NCBI GenBank assembly: GCA_003646715.1
Contig: QMLL01000162.1
Coordinates: forward strand, 1 to 5,088
Reading direction: 5' to 3'
Length of the DNA stretch: 5,088 bases
DNA from: Deltaproteobacteria bacterium
GTDB taxonomy: Bacteria > Desulfobacterota > Syntrophobacteria > B119-G9
Of the stretch, positions 1-5,088 are shown one piece after another. The notes beneath the pieces are model-generated. The model was given only the letters and a program-made list of their open reading frames with translations, was not told the DNA's origin and ran no database searches. Numbering within the stretch: position 1 is the first letter of the stretch; every line of letters starts with the position of its first letter. The position numbers and the translations under genes were made by a program.

Positions 1-129
1 AGAGAAGGTATTACGATTCCGCCCATGGATATCCTGATCGCCCAGGTATGCCTTCATCACAAGGTCTCCCTTTTTACCTTGGATGAGCACTTTAACATGA
101 TTCCAGGGTTGAAGCTCTTTAACTCCTAA
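1..129 (+). CDS. PIN-domain toxin (VapC-like), C-terminal fragment
   Basis: The first reading frame is open from the window edge to TAA at 127-129 and gives the last 42 residues of a protein whose start lies upstream. The fragment reads as the C-terminal third of a PIN-domain ribonuclease. It contains PMDILIAQ, with an acidic residue (D10 of the fragment) heading the helix where VapC proteins carry their third catalytic aspartate. This is followed by the strand and loop FTLDEHF, with D28 where the last metal-binding acidic residue sits, and by a typical ending IPGLKLFNS. VapC toxins are magnesium-dependent RNases that cut tRNA or rRNA and are held inactive by a cognate antitoxin. That antitoxin gene would be expected just upstream, outside the window. 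The fragment is a different protein from the VapC at 517-954, so two TA modules appear to lie in tandem. Whether the gene is intact cannot be judged here. Confidence 0.8.
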   Translation, partial: REGITIPPMDILIAQVCLHHKVSLFTLDEHFNMIPGLKLFNS

Positions 130-183
130 ATACTCTTCAACCATAATACCTGGTTATTGGCTTGACTGCTTTCTCAGAATAGC

Positions 184-212
184 TTGACAATGAGGCCACA
201 TCTAGTTAGAAC
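184..212 (+). promoter_or_regulatory. Predicted sigma70-type promoter of the antitoxin-toxin operon
   Basis: A perfect -35 box TTGACA (184-189) is followed after 17 bp by TAGAAC (207-212), a 4 of 6 match to the -10 consensus. Transcription would start near 219, leaving a leader of about 27 nt that contains the AGGAGG ribosome site at 234-239. The 10-bp palindrome TCTAGTTAGA (201-210) overlaps the -10 box. Because type II antitoxins usually repress their own operon, it is a possible operator, but that role is inferred from position only. Confidence 0.5.
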
Positions 213-245
213 GTAGTCACAAGTTTATGCTTTAGGAGGCAAAGA

Positions 246-515
246 ATGGCAACTGTTGGGATACGGGAATTAAAACAAAACTTAAGCAAGTACCTCAAGA
301 GGGTGAAGTCAGGAGAGTGCATCACTATTACGGAAAGGCGAAAAGGTGTGGCGTTGATGCTCCCGCTTGGGGATGGGGAGACAAGGCAAAAAGTGGCCAA
401 ACTTATTCAAGAGGGGAAGGCTACTTGGAGCGGGGGAAAACCAAAAGGTCTTGAGCCTAGAATTATTTTGAAAGGGAAAACTGTTTCGAGCGCTGTAATT
501 GAGGACAGGAGATAA
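246..515 (+). CDS. Phd/YefM-family antitoxin
   Basis: This 89-residue protein is the antitoxin of a type II toxin-antitoxin pair. It should bind and block the PIN RNase encoded next to it and, as in other Phd/YefM systems, bind the operon promoter. The N-terminus VGIRELKQNLSKYLKRVKSGE is the classic Phd/YefM fold entry (residues 4-24), followed by the strand ITITERRKGVALMLPL, the DNA-binding and dimerising half. The C-terminal part, WSGGKPKGLEPR (61-72) and VSSAVIEDRR (80-89), matches the conserved toxin-binding tail of Phd antitoxins that partner VapC toxins. The length is normal for the family. The start is supported by a strong AGGAGG at 234-239, 6 nt before the ATG. The stop is one base before the toxin ATG, so the two genes are probably translationally coupled. 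The family call is firm; cognate pairing with the toxin rests on gene order. Confidence 0.93.
   Translation: MATVGIRELKQNLSKYLKRVKSGECITITERRKGVALMLPLGDGETRQKVAKLIQEGKATWSGGKPKGLEPRIILKGKTVSSAVIEDRR
507..511 (+). promoter_or_regulatory. Ribosome binding site that sets the VapC start
   Basis: AGGAG inside the last codons of the antitoxin lies 5 nt before ATG at 517. This supports that ATG over the in-frame TTG at 499, which would add six unconserved residues and overlap the antitoxin gene. The placement is the usual one for coupled antitoxin-toxin translation. Confidence 0.7.
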
Positions 516-516
516 A

Positions 517-954
517 ATGATCCTGTACCTTGATACCAGCAGTCTGGTTAAGCTTTATGTTGAAGAAAACTATTCTGAGAATATAAAGACACTTGTTCTA
601 TCATCGGATGTCGTGGCCACTTCACTTATTGCATATGCAGAAGCAAGGGCCGCTTTTGCGAGGAGATTCCGCGAAAAGGCATTCTCCTCAAAGGAATTTA
701 ACCTTATCAAGAAATGTTTAGAAACTGACTGGAACAACTTTTTGGGCCTTTTGCCAGGTGAGGAAACAATCAGGCTGGCGGGTGAACTTGCCGAAAAACA
801 TGCATTGAGGGGGTTCGATTCAATTCACCTGGCCTCGGCTGTTCTGCTCAGGGACGAGAGCAACTCCCCAGTACAGTTTTCCTGCTTCGACCACCAACTC
901 CAAAAGGCTGCACATAACGAAGCCCTCATCATACCCCAGTCCTCAAACCTCTAG
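517..954 (+). CDS. vapC: VapC-type PIN-domain ribonuclease toxin
   Basis: A 145-residue PIN-domain toxin, predicted to be a magnesium-dependent endoribonuclease that blocks translation when the antitoxin is lost. The four acidic positions expected of a PIN active site are present: D6 in MILYLDTSSLVKLY, E42 in SLIAYAEARAA, D101 in GFDSIHLASA and D125 in FSCFDHQLQKAA. The DTSSLVKLY opening and the DSIHLASA helix are hallmark VapC segments, and the length fits the usual 125-150 residues. I start the gene at ATG 517, one base after the antitoxin stop, because an AGGAG sits 5 nt upstream; an in-frame TTG at 499 is the alternative. The stop is TAG at 952-954, and no terminator is visible after it. 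With all catalytic residues and the antitoxin intact, the module looks functional. The RNA target cannot be read from the sequence. Confidence 0.92.
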   Translation: MILYLDTSSLVKLYVEENYSENIKTLVLSSDVVATSLIAYAEARAAFARRFREKAFSSKEFNLIKKCLETDWNNFLGLLPGEETIRLAGELAEKHALRGFDSIHLASAVLLRDESNSPVQFSCFDHQLQKAAHNEALIIPQSSNL

Positions 955-1045
955 CAATTATGAAGAGCTTCTCTGCTCCCTTCCCAAAGTCCTCATTGCA
1001 ACCTTTACCCGAAGCGCAAATTTTCATACAAAAAACCAAAAAAAA

Positions 1046-1166
1046 CAAAAACCAAAAACAACCCTTTGTTCATCCTCCTAAATTCCTCCATTTTCCTAAT
1101 AGCTTACCCACCCACTATGTAATTTCTTACCACTTTTCTTGGAACGTTTTGGGAAGCTTTGGGTGG
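1046..1166 (+). repeat. Dispersed intergenic repeat, copy A (direct repeat of 2652-2772)
   Basis: This 121-bp stretch is collinear with 2652-2772 in the same orientation. Shared blocks are CAAAAACCAAAAA (1046-1058), CCTAAATTCC (1077-1086) and a 52-bp core (1104-1155) that differs from copy B at only 3 positions. The core holds ACCACTTTTCTTGG and AACGTTTTGGGAA. Outside the core, similarity is patchy and needs one-base gaps. The unit has no convincing coding capacity. Together with copy B it brackets the ATPase gene. Confidence 0.85.
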
Positions 1167-1317
1167 AAAAATATAGTCCCTTCCCTGAGAAAGAAGTTCT
1201 TAGTTGAACAATGAAGGTTTTCAGATTAATACTCCCCAAATCTTCGAAAAAATAACCACATAAAACACCCTGCCAACCTCAATAAAAGGCCAGTTTGAGG
1301 CGTTCATCAAATTGGTC

Positions 1318-1345
1318 TTGACTTTTTTTAACATATACTTAAAAT
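1318..1345 (+). promoter_or_regulatory. Predicted promoter of the ATPase gene, possibly leaderless
   Basis: TTGACT (1318-1323), 16 bp of AT-rich spacer, then TAAAAT (1340-1345) gives 5 of 6 matches at each box. Transcription would be expected about 7 nt after the -10 box, that is at or next to the A of the ATG at 1353. There is no Shine-Dalgarno sequence before that ATG, which fits a leaderless mRNA. A second AT-rich hexamer, TATACT (1334-1339), is too close to this -35 box to pair with it. Confidence 0.5.
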
Positions 1346-1352
1346 AGCCATT

Positions 1353-2603
1353 ATGAAAATCTTTCCTGTGTTAGGAAAATGGGCCTTTGATCCAGAGTTT
1401 CTGGGTCGAAGAATGTCTTTTGTCTACGGGCCAAGGCAAATAGGTAAGACCACCCTTGCTTTATTGACACTTCAGAAAGTAGGCCAGGAACACAACTATT
1501 ATAATTGGGATACAATTGGTGTTAAACGAAGGTTTGCTCAAAACCCCTTATTTTTTCTTGAAAATATCCCTGAACCAGCCCCACCCACTGGATTACCAGG
1601 CAAACCAAAATATTCGGTTGTCTTTGATGAATTCCACAAGCATTCCAAGTGGAAAGAGATTCTCAAAGGATATTTTGACGAATTTGGCTCCTTTGTCAGG
1701 TTTATTGTATGTGGTAGTGCCCGTCTTGATATTTTCAGAAAAAGTGGAGAAAGCCTCCTTGGTAGATATTTCCCTTTCAAGATGTTGCCGCTAGGTCCAA
1801 AAGACATAACAGAAGGAGAAAGCTTTGAGAGATCCAAAACATGGAATCCAACACAATCACCTGAACTCATAGAAGTTTCCAGGGAATTCAAAGGAGTTGT
1901 TCAAAACCTGTATCATCTCACAGGGTTTCCCGAACCTTTCTTAGTAGGGAGGAGAGACTTTTACACACGCTGGAAGGATGAACATCTTTCCCTGCTTACA
2001 AGAGAAGAAGTAAGAGATCTTTCAAGGATATCAGATTTAGTACGGTTACAAACCCTCGTATTTCTTTTGCCAGAAAGAATTGGCTCAATCCTAAGCCTGA
2101 ACAAACTTGCCAAGATCCTTTCATGTGCCCAGTCCACTGTGAAAACCTGGCTAGATGCCCTAGAGCAGGTCTTTCTGATATTTAGGATTCCTCCTTTTAC
2201 AGGGAAGCTTTCTAGAACCATCAAAAAAGAACAGAAAGTCTATTTTTGGGACTGGGGAATTGTTGAAGATGAAGCCAAAAGATTTGAAAATTTTCTAGCA
2301 GTTCAGTTATACAGAACTGTCTCAGCTTGGACAGAATGGGGATGGGGATCTTTTGGACTTTTTTTCATTCGCACCAAGGACGGTAAGGAAACCGATTTCC
2401 TGATTACACAAAATCAGACTCCTATCATACTGATCGAGGCCAAACTATCCGATACAAGACCAGATAGTTCACTTCTCTATTTTAAGAATCGCCTTTCAGC
2501 CAAGCTTGCCTTTCAGGTAACTCTGGAAGAAACCCAGCTCAGACAAATATCTCCTGGCATATTCATAATCGACGTGTATAGATTTCTGAATCTAATGGTA
2601 TGA
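1353..2603 (+). CDS. AAA_14/DUF4143-type ATP-binding protein
   Basis: A 416-residue P-loop ATPase of the large, poorly understood prokaryotic family with an AAA_14-like domain and a DUF4143 C-terminal half. The Walker A motif is GPRQIGKTT (residues 26-34). Walker B is YSVVFDEFHK (87-96, with D92 and E93), and a sensor-1-like strand with a polar residue follows, FIVCGSARLD (117-126). SLLGRYFPFKMLPLGP (134-149) is the usual segment after it. Residues 248-279 (LNKLAKIL, STVKTWLDALEQ) look like a winged-helix module. The C-terminus has ETDFLI (D348) and, 14 residues on, IEAK (E362, K364), a PD-(D/E)XK-like nuclease arrangement often seen in this family. All key residues are present, so it is probably intact. 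The ATG has no ribosome site and lies just after a promoter. The gene sits between direct repeats with no partner gene. The biological role of such proteins is largely unknown, and I assign none. Confidence 0.88.
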   Translation: MKIFPVLGKWAFDPEFLGRRMSFVYGPRQIGKTTLALLTLQKVGQEHNYYNWDTIGVKRRFAQNPLFFLENIPEPAPPTGLPGKPKYSVVFDEFHKHSKWKEILKGYFDEFGSFVRFIVCGSARLDIFRKSGESLLGRYFPFKMLPLGPKDITEGESFERSKTWNPTQSPELIEVSREFKGVVQNLYHLTGFPEPFLVGRRDFYTRWKDEHLSLLTREEVRDLSRISDLVRLQTLVFLLPERIGSILSLNKLAKILSCAQSTVKTWLDALEQVFLIFRIPPFTGKLSRTIKKEQKVYFWDWGIVEDEAKRFENFLAVQLYRTVSAWTEWGWGSFGLFFIRTKDGKETDFLITQNQTPIILIEAKLSDTRPDSSLLYFKNRLSAKLAFQVTLEETQLRQISPGIFIIDVYRFLNLMV

Positions 2604-2651
2604 TCTCATTAAGATCTGTATTAACCCCCCAGATTTGCAGGACAAAAAAAT

Positions 2652-2772
2652 CAAAAACCAAAAAACCGGCCTTTTCGCCCCTTCCTAAATTCCCTCACTT
2701 CTTAACAAGTTACCCATCCACCATGTAATTTTTTACCACTTTTCTTGGAACGTTTTGGGAACTTTTGTGTGG
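2652..2772 (+). repeat. Dispersed intergenic repeat, copy B (direct repeat of 1046-1166)
   Basis: This is the second copy of the 121-bp repeat, 1606 bp downstream of copy A and in the same orientation. Matching blocks are CAAAAACCAAAAA (2652-2664), CCTAAATTCC (2684-2693) and the 52-bp core 2710-2761, identical to copy A at 49 of 52 positions. Similarity continues weakly to GTGTGG at 2767-2772 (GGGTGG in copy A). The flanks beyond the repeat are not alike. Confidence 0.85.
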
Positions 2773-2798
2773 TAATTTTGATTTTTTGGATTAACCCA

Positions 2799-2849
2799 GG
2801 AAGGTTCGTTAATGTTCTTTTTTAGGCCGCTGTGGCTGCAGAACCTTCC
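2799..2849. repeat. 9-bp perfect inverted repeat in the leader region
   Basis: GGAAGGTTC (2799-2807) and GAACCTTCC (2841-2849) are perfect inverted copies separated by 33 bp. The interior contains a T run (TTCTTTTTTA) and a small GCC/GGC hairpin around 2826-2836. It lies about 37 nt before the GGAGG of the exported-protein gene, so it could be a dyad operator or an mRNA leader structure. The absence of a T run after the right arm argues against a simple terminator. Function unknown. Confidence 0.5.
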
Positions 2850-2896
2850 ATGTATTGGTACCCTAAGGAAATTTAGTAGATTTTTGGAGGTGCCAA

Positions 2897-4972
2897 ATGA
2901 GTATGAATAGTTCCTCTTTCCATCGTTGGGCTGCTGGCAAAGCCTCAGTCCAGATTCTCGCGTTGATTATCCCCCTACTACTGACCATATGTTCGTATTC
3001 CTTGGGAAGTGTAAAGATTGAAAATGATGGCGGCACAACCGTAGTAGCTGAGAATGACCCGTACCATGTGGAACTCGACTCAAATGGTATCCACATATGG
3101 AGTAAAGCAAATCCACCTATTGATGGAAGAAATGTCACTTATAATGGATTTTTGAGCCTGTCGGTGGAAGAAATAAAAAAGGGGGCACATCTCATTCCAA
3201 TAGAAAGAAGCGCGTGGAGATATAATGCACACTATGCAATGAGGAATATTGCCGGTGGAATAGTTGAAAAGGTCGCTGTGCGAGACAGGGAAATAGAGTG
3301 GGACTTTGTATTGGAATCGCCCATGCCCTATGAAGGCGATCTTCAGATTGTGGCGAGTTTGTGTAACACTGGAGCAAGTGGAAGAGAGGCGGATAATTTA
3401 ACTCCAACTAGGGATATTAATAATAACTTCAGTTTTGGAGATATGATTGTAAGGGATAGAACGGGTCAAGAGTTTTATAGATGCAAGCCCCTTGAAGTGG
3501 ATGGAAAAATCATATTGAAAGTGCCTGATCTGGTTTTGAGGGGTGCCTCCTACCCGGTGGTTGTGGACCCAACCATAGGTCCAGAATACTCTATTTCAGA
3601 ACCGATTTTTGGATTTGAGAGTGCGTCTTCAGACAAAAACCCCTCGGTAACCTGGAACGGAGAGGAATATTTTGCAGTATGCCAAGTCTATGAGAACGGT
3701 TGCTATAAGATTTGCGGAGCACGATTAGATGCTAATGGACAGATTCTGGACAAGACACGCATCTGTCTCTCAAGTAGCGATCAATGGAAATTACTGCCAT
3801 CGGTTTGTTCGGATGGAAACAATTTTTTCGTAGTGTGGTTAGAGTGTATAAGAGATAACTATTTTAACATTACTGACCTCTATGTGAAAGGTATTTTCAT
3901 TGGACCGGACGGAAATATACTCGGGGATGGTGAGTTCGAAATATTCTCAACAAGTATAGTCGATCATATAGTCCGGCCCGCCGTAGGATACAATGGAAGC
4001 AAATTCCTTGTAACTTGGTCATACAAGCGTAAGAGTTGCGACATGCTCTGGGGCTGTACAACCTATTCGGTAACCAAAGGTGCTCTAATAACTGCCCCGG
4101 GAGAGGTGGAGAAGTACTTTACCATAAGCGGAAATGCAGTCTACAATCTTACCATTGGTTCAAATGAGGATGAATTCTTGGTCGTATGGGCTGAAAAAGT
4201 TGAAGAAGACGATTCTGGCGAAACACCAACAAATATCTACGGTGCGAAGGTTAGTGACGAGGGTCAGATCTTGGGCAATAGGATTGATATTTGTACCGTT
4301 GGCAACGACCAGCGGAGACCAGCTGTGATATGGGATGGGAGCCAATACCTTGTTGTTTGGGAGGATAAGAGGAATTCAACAGATGAGGAAGATAGGATAG
4401 ACATTTATGGTACTAGAGTATCAGCCGATGGTACCGTGTTAGATACATCCGGGATTCCGATATGCGCTGAGGAAGGAGATCAATTCAACCCATCTCTGGC
4501 ATGGGATGGATCAGAGAACTACTTGATTGCCTATGAAGCTACATACAATGGGGATGAAGAAGGTATATATGCCATTAGTTTCAAGCTAACCGAGGATGGA
4601 GATATAATAGAGCCCAAAAAGGGAGCTGTGGGCATTGCTCCCAAGCACCAAAACGACCCTTCGGCTGTTTGGGATGGGTCCAAATTTTTCATCTTGTGGG
4701 AGGACTGGGAACATAATACTGGTGAGATATACGGCCGACACGTCTCCTCTTCACTTACATTGTACGAAGGAACAACTACTGATAGGGGGATTAGGATAAC
4801 GCTCGGAGTAAATGAGCAAGAAAATGTCTCAATCGCCTGGAATGGTGAATATTACCTCGCTGTATGGGAAGACGACCGGAGCGGACAAGACATTGATATC
4901 TATGGGGCGCGGATTGCTGAGGATGGAACCAAACTTGACGAAGAAGATATTCAGATATGTACTGCTGCGTAA
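2897..4972 (+). CDS. Exported propeller-like repeat protein, C-terminus truncated
   Basis: I do not recognise a named gene. The 691-residue product starts with a basic stretch and a hydrophobic core (about residues 17-31, ILALIIPLLLTIC), a likely signal segment. The sequence before C32 is TI, not a canonical lipobox. Residues 39-230 form a beta-rich N-terminal domain ending in ASYPVVVDPTIGPE, a motif that commonly closes such domains ahead of extracellular repeat arrays. From 249 onward there are seven complete repeats and a partial eighth, each built on P-x-V-x-W-D/N-G, YLVVWED, IYGxRV and DGxxLD, suggesting a beta-propeller or similar surface structure. The last repeat stops at QICTAA, where intact repeats continue into DQxxP, and the stop codon lies in an adjoining 23-bp tandem repeat of IS type. 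Hence the protein is probably truncated. GGAGG at 2886-2890, 6 nt upstream, supports ATG 2897 over the ATG at 2903. The role is presumably extracellular or periplasmic; ligand unknown. Confidence 0.82.
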   Translation: MSMNSSSFHRWAAGKASVQILALIIPLLLTICSYSLGSVKIENDGGTTVVAENDPYHVELDSNGIHIWSKANPPIDGRNVTYNGFLSLSVEEIKKGAHLIPIERSAWRYNAHYAMRNIAGGIVEKVAVRDREIEWDFVLESPMPYEGDLQIVASLCNTGASGREADNLTPTRDINNNFSFGDMIVRDRTGQEFYRCKPLEVDGKIILKVPDLVLRGASYPVVVDPTIGPEYSISEPIFGFESASSDKNPSVTWNGEEYFAVCQVYENGCYKICGARLDANGQILDKTRICLSSSDQWKLLPSVCSDGNNFFVVWLECIRDNYFNITDLYVKGIFIGPDGNILGDGEFEIFSTSIVDHIVRPAVGYNGSKFLVTWSYKRKSCDMLWGCTTYSVTKGALITAPGEVEKYFTISGNAVYNLTIGSNEDEFLVVWAEKVEEDDSGETPTNIYGAKVSDEGQILGNRIDICTVGNDQRRPAVIWDGSQYLVVWEDKRNSTDEEDRIDIYGTRVSADGTVLDTSGIPICAEEGDQFNPSLAWDGSENYLIAYEATYNGDEEGIYAISFKLTEDGDIIEPKKGAVGIAPKHQNDPSAVWDGSKFFILWEDWEHNTGEIYGRHVSSSLTLYEGTTTDRGIRITLGVNEQENVSIAWNGEYYLAVWEDDRSGQDIDIYGARIAEDGTKLDEEDIQICTAA
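3641..4969 (+). repeat. Coding repeat array: 7 complete and 1 partial propeller-like units
   Basis: In protein numbering, units begin at about residues 249, 301, 361, 418, 475, 532, 588 and 644, with complete lengths of 52, 60, 57, 57, 57, 56 and 56. Units 5 and 8 are closest to the consensus (AWDG or IWDG, YLVVWED/YLAVWED, DIYGTR/DIYGAR, ADGT/EDGT). Units 2, 3 and 6 are the most diverged. Several units end in an Ile-Cys pair (C290, C466, C523, C688). Unit 8 has only 48 residues and lacks the closing DQxxP segment. Confidence 0.8.
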
Positions 4973-5088
4973 TCCGATCTAAACCGGCCAGTGAATCCTA
5001 TTCATTCCGGCCACCCAATCCTAAGCAAAGTGGCCACCTAATCCGATTTTATCCGGCCACTTTTGGACGGATTTAAGAATCGACTTAG
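4963..5088. mobile_element. Probable end of an IS21-family insertion sequence (partial)
   Basis: From the end of the coding repeat to the window edge the sequence changes character and carries four tandem 23-bp units followed by CTTTTGGACGGATTT. IS21-family elements are known for multiple terminal repeats that act as transposase binding sites, and GGCCACTTTTGGAC-like sequence ahead of istA is the pattern I associate with some of them. That recognition is from memory, not from a search. The exact left tip cannot be fixed; TG dinucleotides at 4963 and 4966 are candidates because IS21 ends usually begin with TG. The istA and istB genes would lie downstream of 5088. Confidence 0.55.
4969..5060. 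repeat. Four tandem 23-bp units with AATCC and GGCCA boxes
   Basis: Units run 4969-4991, 4992-5014, 5015-5037 and 5038-5060, each exactly 23 bp. In all four, positions 3-7 are AATCC, position 9 is A and positions 18-22 are GGCCA; the middle varies. Units 1 and 4 share AATCCGAT, and three of the four have CCGGCCA (unit 3 has GTGGCCA). The fixed spacing of about two helical turns suits an array of protein-binding sites. The TAA stop of the upstream gene (4970-4972) is formed within unit 1. Confidence 0.85.

Larger units (their letters stand above)
955..1352. other. Intergenic region with repeat copy A and ATPase promoter
   Basis: I see no convincing gene in these 398 bp. An open frame at 960-1214 encodes a low-complexity Lys/Pro/Ser/Phe-rich 84-mer with no ribosome site and runs through the 121-bp repeat, so I treat it as chance. 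From about 1026 the + strand is extremely A-rich (runs of AAAAACC), then turns T/C-rich. A short inverted pair CCTCAA (1277-1282) and TTGAGG (1295-1300) has no following T run, so I do not call it a terminator. The promoter of the next gene lies at the 3' end of the gap. Confidence 0.6.
2604..2896. other. Intergenic region with repeat copy B and leader of the exported-protein gene
   Basis: This 293-bp gap has no gene. It contains, in order, a weak hairpin at the ATPase stop (GATCT 2602-2606 and AGATC 2612-2616, no T run), repeat copy B, the inverted repeat at 2799-2849 and the ribosome site GGAGG at 2886-2890. I could not find a convincing -35/-10 pair for the downstream gene. Any promoter probably lies between about 2770 and 2860. 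Confidence 0.6.

Noticed and set aside
499..516. Upstream TTG start for the VapC gene
   Set aside because: It adds six residues of no PIN character and overlaps the antitoxin, while ATG 517 has a well-spaced AGGAG.
1020..1062. A-rich stretches with AAAAACC motifs as a CRISPR or iteron array
   Set aside because: There is no regular spacing and there are no unique spacers; it is simple low-complexity sequence.
960..1214. 84-residue open frame after vapC
   Set aside because: It has low-complexity Lys/Pro/Ser/Phe composition and no ribosome site, and it runs through the non-coding 121-bp repeat. The second copy of the repeat has no matching reading frame with a start.
1224..1253. Possible second short repeat shared with about 2617-2651 (ATTAATACTCCCCAAATCTT versus TATTAACCCCCCAGATTTG)
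   Set aside because: The resemblance is weak and gapped, and its order relative to the 121-bp repeat is reversed, so it may be chance in AT-rich DNA.
1538..1891. Minus-strand open frame within the ATPase gene
   Set aside because: It lies entirely opposite a well-supported coding region and has no recognisable domain or ribosome site; the same applies to the other opposite-strand frames under the two long genes.
2602..2616. Hairpin GATCT/AGATC at the ATPase stop as a terminator
   Set aside because: The stem has only 5 bp, is AT-rich and is followed by TGTATTAACC, not a T run.
2926..2997. Lipoprotein signal at C32 of the exported protein
   Set aside because: The residue before the cysteine is Ile, not Gly, Ala or Ser, so the lipobox consensus is not met; an ordinary signal segment is more likely.

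Overview
This looks like bacterial accessory DNA of moderate, locally AT-rich composition. It carries a type II toxin-antitoxin island, a stand-alone AAA ATPase gene between two copies of an intergenic repeat, and a large exported repeat protein cut short by what looks like the end of an IS21-family insertion sequence. Clear Shine-Dalgarno sites, sigma70-type promoters and an N-terminal signal segment fit a Gram-negative-type or deep-branching bacterium. I cannot name the lineage; a Desulfobacterota-like or other uncultured anaerobe is only a guess.

Layout. Bases 1-129 are the 3' end of a PIN-domain (VapC-like) toxin gene that starts outside the window. After a promoter at 184-212 comes a compact two-gene operon: a Phd/YefM-type antitoxin (246-515) and a VapC PIN ribonuclease (517-954), one base apart. 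The 398-bp gap that follows has no convincing gene. It holds copy A of a 121-bp repeat (1046-1166) and a promoter placed so close to the next start codon that the mRNA may be leaderless. The gene at 1353-2603 encodes an ATPase of the AAA_14/DUF4143 type with an intact Walker A, a Walker B-like segment and a C-terminal PD-(D/E)XK-like motif. Copy B of the repeat (2652-2772) lies just after it in the same orientation, so the ATPase gene sits between direct repeats.

After a 9-bp inverted repeat (2799-2849) comes a 691-residue exported protein (2897-4972). It has a signal segment, an N-terminal beta-rich domain ending in a YPVVVDP motif, and seven complete plus one incomplete propeller-like repeats of 52-60 residues. 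The reading frame stops in the middle of the eighth repeat. The stop codon lies inside the first of four tandem 23-bp units (4969-5060), which resemble the multiple terminal repeats of IS21-family elements. The simplest reading is that an IS inserted here, removed the C-terminus and supplied the stop codon; its transposase genes would lie past base 5088.

The antitoxin and toxin act as a pair. No functional link between the TA island, the ATPase and the exported protein is visible. What joins them is a pattern of insertion and repeat activity typical of a genomic accessory region.
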